From NCBI GenBank assembly GCA_001414345.1, contig LLCB01000525.1, positions 1 through 26,095 of the forward strand: a stretch of DNA of 26,095 nt, in the 5' to 3' direction. A model generated the notes under the pieces. The model saw only the letters and a program-made list of their open reading frames with translations. It was not told where the DNA came from and ran no database searches. Made by a program: the position numbers and the translations under genes. Of this stretch, positions 21,600 through 26,095 are shown piece after piece (the stretch's first letter is position 1; each line of letters opens with the position of its first letter). The DNA comes from Hymenoscyphus infarciens. Lineage: Eukaryota; Ascomycota; Leotiomycetes; Helotiales; Helotiaceae.

Positions 21600-22930
21600 A
21601 ATAAGATTAAGATATATTAATAATTAAGGCTAGGTAATTTTTTTTCTTTTTAATATATAAATTATCTACTATCTCTTCTATAAGTTTTATACTTCTTTTA
21701 TAATAATAAAGAGGGTTTAGATTCTTTATTTATTACTAGTAAGAGTTTATTAGAGGTATTATTATTATTATAGCTTAGGGCTAAGATTTAGAGCTCTTAT
21801 TTAAATAAGATTCTCTACTAATTATAGAGTAATAAATACTCTTATTAATAGCTATAATAACGTTTTTATAAAATGTTAATTAAATTTATTAAAATAAGTA
21901 CTTTTACTATATTCTTAATCTAACTTTTATTAAAATCTCTAAACTTGCTTATTATATTATAGGAATTACTAGTATTAATAATATATTTAAAGCTTTTAAT
22001 ATACTCTTTTATCTATTCTTTATTAATTCTACTCCTCTTAGAACTCTCTTTCTAAATACTCTTACTTAAATTAGAGCCTTTATAGTTAGATATAAGTATA
22101 TCTATAAAGATATTCTATTATTATTATATTAAATTTAAGTTATATTACTTAGTAAAAGTTAAAATAGAATTATATACTAGTTCTAGAGTCTTTATTAGAA
22201 AGTTAATTACTTTTCTTATAAAATTAATATATACTTATACTTATAAGTCTATTTATTAAGTCTCTAAAAAGGAGTTCTTCTAAATAGTTATATAATAACT
22301 TAGTAGTTAGAACTCTCTATAAGACTTTAAAGTAGAGTAAGTAACGTTATTAAAGAGTTACTAGTTTAGATAATCGAGTAAAAAGTGTTATTAGAGTTTA
22401 GATATACTATTATACTATTCTTTCTTATTTATAATAAAGAAAGCTAAGCTCCTCTTCTAATCTCTTTAATCTTTATAGAGTATTAATTCCTTTAAGAATT
22501 AGAAGATAGAAGAAGAAGCTAAAAGTATCTATAATATTCTCTTCCCTATTAACATTAGTATATAAACTCAACTCTTATACTATCTTAAATAGCTAGATTA
22601 TCTTATTTAACTTATTTTCTAGAGTAATAGAGTTAAAGGTTTAAAGAGAAAGTATATCTAGATATCTTTTAAAATATCTATTATCTTATAAGAGGCTAGT
22701 AATAAGCTTTTAAATCTTAAGAGTCTTAGTATAGATAGATAGTAGTTTATACTATAAAACTTTAAAATAAGTAGTAGCCTTTCTTATTCCTCTTATATTA
22801 AAGTAGTTATAGATATTATAAAGCTACTAAACCTAGATAGCTACTTAGTAATAGAGAATCTAAACCTGTTTCTTAATTAAGTACTACGTCTAAGCTCTTT
22901 TATACTAATAATAGTATAGCTATTAAGTAA
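21600..22930 (-). pseudogene. RIP-degraded reading frame in two phases, unknown protein
   Basis: Minus-strand sequence from about 22930 to 22200 reads in one phase, and from about 22196 to 21600 in another, so one indel or a second gene is likely near 22200. The upstream part contains LDVVLN near 22885, a native GAA-ACA-GGT (ETG) near 22870, then LLLSSYLGLVAL near 22840, and KIKEIRRGA near 22460. The downstream part has EYLEREF near 22055 and is extremely rich in TAA and TAG codons, which would be Gln if restored, suggesting a Gln-rich coiled coil. The very high stop count makes this call dependent on that assumption. It converges on the plus relic ending near 21510; unlike the other convergent junctions I see no tandem array between them. 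No family is recognised. Confidence 0.45.
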
Positions 22931-24119
22931 CCTACTTAGCTTATAATATTCTAGCTTATTATAATTTCTACTTAATAGTAGTTTTACTTTAGATAATAAT
23001 TTATAGTAGAGTAAGCCTTCTACTTAGGTTCTAAACTACTTATAATATTCTCTAATAAGGCTTTCTTATTAGAATACTAACTTTAGTATTAATAAGATTA
23101 GGTAAATCCCTAATCTTCTTAGCTAGAAGTGTCTCTATTTTATATTTATAGTATAAAAGACGCTATAGTTCCTTATATAGTCTATATTACTAGGTAAGTC
23201 TTTTAGTATCTTCTTTCTTCTAAAACTACTTCTACTAGTATATTATATACTCCTTAATTTTTATTTTAGTATATCTTAGATCTTAGATATTACTCCTTTT
23301 AATAAGATACTAACTTATTATAGTAAGCGTCTTCTTAGACTAGGATATAATATTATTAGTACTATTAAATCGATTTCGTAGTATAGTTCTAAGTTTTAGA
23401 TATTATAACTTTATCTAGTATATAGTCTATATATCTAAAGAGTCTTCTTAGCTTATAGTAGAGCATCCTCTATAAACCTTAACTAGATAAGCTTTTATAG
23501 ACTAGTCTCTTTTAGTTCCCTCGCTATTATCGTTCCTAATATATTAGATATAGTAGAGACTATATTTTAGCTAGTATACTAATAAATAAGTATATTAATA
23601 AAATACGTTTATTATATAATATATTTTAAGTACTAATTCTAGATAGTTGTTCTTAATATATAGGTTGAATTAATATATAATATTATATTATAAAATAATA
23701 GATACTAGAGGTAGGGTTAGAAGAAGGTTAAGAACTTACTAAACTAGATAAACTATACTAGTAAATCGTTTACCTTAATATAGATTTATTAATCTTAAAG
23801 TAGTACTATAGTAATAAATATAATTTATTAATCCTATTTAGTCTAATCTTTTAAACTTTTCTATAGATTTCTTATTAAATAAAGTAGCCTAGAAATCGTA
23901 TAAATATCTATCCCTCTTATAGGTATTCTAATCTACCTCTTATTACTATTAAAGGATCTCTAAGTTAAGATCTAGTATAAAGTATTTACTATTAAGTAAG
24001 ATATATAAAAACTACTCTCTTTTATCTTTTTTATACTTATATTAAAAATTCCTATCTATATATATATTATATAGTTATATTTCTTCTCTAGTTTTATTAT
24101 ATAATTAGTAAAAATAAAT
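22931..24119. other. Unassigned RIP-mutated DNA
   Basis: Fragments of frame can be read on both strands, and the minus relic to the left and the plus relic to the right probably both extend in, but I could not fix phases. Some CpG-rich spots survive (for example TCGATTTCG near 23370 and CCCTCGCTATTATCG near 23519). No tandem repeat or RNA gene was seen. Confidence 0.4.
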
Positions 24120-24740
24120 AAGATAAACATTCTCTAAAGAAACCTCTAAAGACTAAGTAGTATTAACTAAGAAGATAGTAGTAAGAATAGTTCTATTTAT
24201 AAGTAACTTAATAGGTTTTATAAGTAGAGTATAAGGTTTTAGGTATTTTATTAATTTAAGTAAATCGCGATTAAGAAGATCTTTATAGTACTTTAAAGCC
24301 CTTAACTAGTTAAAATACGTATACTTCTAGTACTTCTTTAAGTTAGGAACATAATAAAGACCTTTCTTAATATAAAAGTCTTAAAAACTATATATAAAAG
24401 TATACTTTAATATTAAACTATAAGTAAAGATACTATTAAAAAGATCTAATAGATTTAAATAGAAACTAAGTTATAAGTTAAGAGGAGTAGATAAAAAAAA
24501 GCCTATTCTAATTATTACTAACCCTTTAGACTAGGTATAGCTATAGTAAGAGATTGTCTATTTATAAGTACTATCTAGAAGCGTTAATATATAATTAGTA
24601 GTATAAATTTTAGTTTAAGAAGCTAACCTTAGTTACTAATATAAAGAACTATAAATATTTTATAGGAATAAGAACTATCTAGGTATAAGTCTATTCTATT
24701 AAATAATACTTAAGTAAAATATAGAATTATATACTCTTAA
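24120..24740 (+). pseudogene. RIP-degraded reading frame, unknown protein
   Basis: A plus-strand phase (2 modulo 3) gives about 200 codons of protein-like sequence. The best parts are NRDxEDLYSTLKPLTS near 24264-24310, EHNKDLS near 24348, a charged segment around 24440-24490 and LVTNIKNYKYFIGIRTI near 24633-24680. Stops are TAA and TAG and fairly dense. The frame may begin farther left, in 23700-24120. It converges on the short minus relic at 24740-24960. Unknown function. Confidence 0.38.
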
Positions 24741-24960
24741 TTATAAACTTATATAACACGTCTAGAGATATTCCTTTATAAATAGTGCTTCTTTTCTTTT
24801 ATAATCTAGTTATAAATCTCCTCCTCTTTATCGTACTTAGTATCCTAAGTAGGATCGTAATTATTAGTAAAATCTAGTAAGTTATAAGGATTAGTATAAT
24901 ATATAAGATCCTAGAGATTAGTCTGTTTTATTAGCTAGCTAATACTTAAGGTTACTAATT
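24740..24960 (-). pseudogene. Short acidic reading-frame remnant
   Basis: On the minus strand about 70 codons from 24960 to 24740 include LLDFTNNYDPT followed by DTKYDKEEEIYN and IIKEKKHYL, an acidic and basic mix with only three or four stops. It may be the last part of a larger minus gene that runs toward the 25170 array, or a false frame. Length is too short to be sure. Confidence 0.3.
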
Positions 24961-25165
24961 AAAGAGTTTCTTAATAGAAGATATTAAGAATATTTATAAT
25001 ACGCTTTATTTACTAGCCTAGCTTAGTTGTTTACCTCCTAAGGATTGATTTTTAAACTCTAAAGCGTTTTATCTTAAACCGTTATACTAGTAGATAGTAG
25101 AGAAACCGAGAAAGAGTAGAGAAAGAGGGGAAATATAGTATATACGAAGAACGGTCCTAAATAGG
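24961..25165. other. Unassigned spacer before satellite array
   Basis: No frame supported. The segment includes a purine-rich run GAGAAACCGAGAAAGAGTAG near 25100 directly before the array begins. Confidence 0.4.
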
Positions 25166-25169
25166 CTAC

Positions 25170-26095
25170 TAGAGAAGTGCGTAGTTAAACTACTTATAAA
25201 TAAGAGAGAGCTATAAGAAAAGTATATAGTTAAACTACTTAAGAATAAAAGGTAGAGCTACTAGAAAAGTATATAGTTAAACTACTTATAAATAAAAGAA
25301 GGCTTTAAGAAAAGTACGTAGTTAAACTACTTATAAATAAAAGGTAGAGCTAGTAGAAAAGTATAGAGTTAAACTACTTATAAACTAAAGGTAGAGCTAC
25401 TAGAAAAGTACGTAGTTAAACTACTTATAAACTAAAGGTAGAGCTACTAGAAAAGTATATAGTTAAACTACTTATAAATAAAAGAAGGCTTTAAGAAAAG
25501 TACGTAGTTAAACTACTTATAAATAAAAGGTAGAGCTACTAGAAAAGTACGTAGTTAAACTACTTATAAATAAAAGAAGGCTTTAAGAAAAGTACGTAGT
25601 TAAACTACTTATAAATAAAAGGTAGAGCTAGTAGAAAAGTATAAAGTTAAACTACTTATAAATAAAAGGTAGAGCTACTAGAAAAGTACGTAGTTAAACT
25701 ACTTATAAATAAAAGAAGGCTTTAAGAAAAGTATATAGTTAAACTACTTATAAATAAAAGGTAGAGCTACTAGAAAAGTATATAGTTAAACTACTTATAA
25801 ATAAAAGAAGGCTTTAAGAAAAGTATATAGTTAAACTACTTATAAATAAAAGGTAGAGCTAGTAGAAAAGTATAAAGTTAAACTACTTATAAATAAAAGG
25901 TAGAGCTACTAGAAAAGTACGTAGTTAAACTACTTATAAACTAAAGGTAGAGCTACTAGAAAAGTACGTAGTTAAACTACTTATAAATAAAAGAAGGCTT
26001 TAAGAAAAGTACGTAGTTAAACTACTTATAAATAAAAGGTAGAGCTACTAGAAAAGTACGTAGTTAAACTACTTATAAATAAAAGAAGGCTTTAA
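25170..26095. repeat. Satellite array of alternating 45- and 47-bp units, cut by window end
   Basis: Twenty copies of AGTTAAACTACTTATAAA are spaced 45 or 47 bp apart, starting at 25181. The 45-bp unit carries AGAAGGCTTTAAG and the 47-bp unit GGTAGAGCTACTAG after the core, often alternating to give a 92-bp higher-order unit. The four bases between GTA and AG vary: 11 units have CGT-type sequence (GTACGTAG or GTGCGTAG), six have GTATATAG, two GTATAAAG and one GTATAGAG. Cores contain GTAGTTAAACTAC, which is the reverse complement of the core at 5076-5775. The window ends inside the array, so its full length is unknown. Confidence 0.95.

Larger units (their letters stand above)
1..26095. other. 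RIP-saturated AT-rich block
   Basis: The whole window shows the footprint of repeat-induced point mutation: CpA and TpG are nearly gone, TpA is in great excess, and both strands are equally affected. In the first 60 bases there are 8 TA, 1 TG and no CA. CC and GG dinucleotides persist, and a few CpG remain, which separates this from a simple mutational drift to AT. Most surviving CpA are preceded by A (for example 509-511, 550-552, 1265-1267, 1676-1678). RIP acts on duplicated DNA during the sexual cycle of filamentous ascomycetes, so the sequence was probably repeated in the genome. One consequence visible throughout is the loss of ATG starts and of Gln and Trp codons, so genes appear as stop-riddled frames. 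Confidence 0.93.

Noticed and set aside
1..26095. Mitochondrial, plastid or apicomplexan AT-rich DNA
   Set aside because: Simple AT bias would not remove CpA and TpG so specifically while leaving CC, GG and some CpG. No organellar genes, tRNAs or rRNAs were recognised.
1..26095. Telomeric TTAGGG repeats, tRNA and rRNA genes
   Set aside because: None seen on either strand by eye. RIP could hide a degraded tRNA, so this is a negative observation only.

Overview
The window is extremely AT-rich nuclear DNA that carries the signature of repeat-induced point mutation (RIP). CpA and its complement TpG are almost absent, TpA is hugely over-represented, while CC, GG and part of the CpG survive (the first 60 bases hold 8 TA, 1 TG and 0 CA). 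RIP is known only from filamentous ascomycetes (Pezizomycotina), so I infer an AT-isochore, subtelomeric or pericentromeric block of such a fungus. I cannot name the species. Because ATG becomes ATA, and CAA, CAG and TGG become TAA or TAG, hardly any intact open frame is left. The one conventional ORF (70 codons, minus strand, 8219-8431) is the antisense of a 39-bp tandem repeat and is not a gene.

Read with RIP-type stops tolerated (TAA/TAG standing for lost Gln/Trp codons), much of the window resolves into long frames that keep phase for hundreds of codons, with protein-like charge patterns and coiled-coil-like stretches. From left to right: a minus relic (680-2330) diverging from a plus relic (2292-5075); a minus relic (5830-7420) diverging from a plus relic (7860-10530); a minus relic (11640-12960) diverging from a plus relic (13021-14820), followed by a second plus relic in shifting frames (15384-16540); a minus relic (16880-18000) diverging from a long plus relic (18660-21510); a minus relic (21600-22930) and, farther right, a plus relic (24120-24740) and a short minus relic (24740-24960). 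I recognise no family with confidence in any of them. Frame choice rests on hand comparison of stop density and amino-acid pattern and is inference, not proof.

Between or inside these frames lie tandem arrays: 5076-5775 (42 + 51/52-bp alternating units), 8224-8418 (39 bp, inside a frame), 10900-11270 (54 bp), 16530-16680 (about 53-64 bp), 19735-19830 (inside a frame) and 25170 to the window end (45 + 47-bp alternating units, 20 copies seen, cut by the window edge). Four unrelated arrays and several single sites share a 13-bp perfect odd palindrome, GTAGTTWAACTAC, or a close variant. These arrays tend to sit where two relic frames converge.

The divergence points fall near 2.3, 7.6, 13.0, 18.4 and perhaps 23.5 kb, a spacing of about 5.3 kb. 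The simplest reading is a graveyard of RIP-inactivated repeated elements, each perhaps with two divergent genes, separated by satellites. I saw no obvious sequence similarity between the units, so an array of unrelated transferred or accessory genes is also possible. No tRNA, rRNA, CRISPR or intact mobile element was seen.
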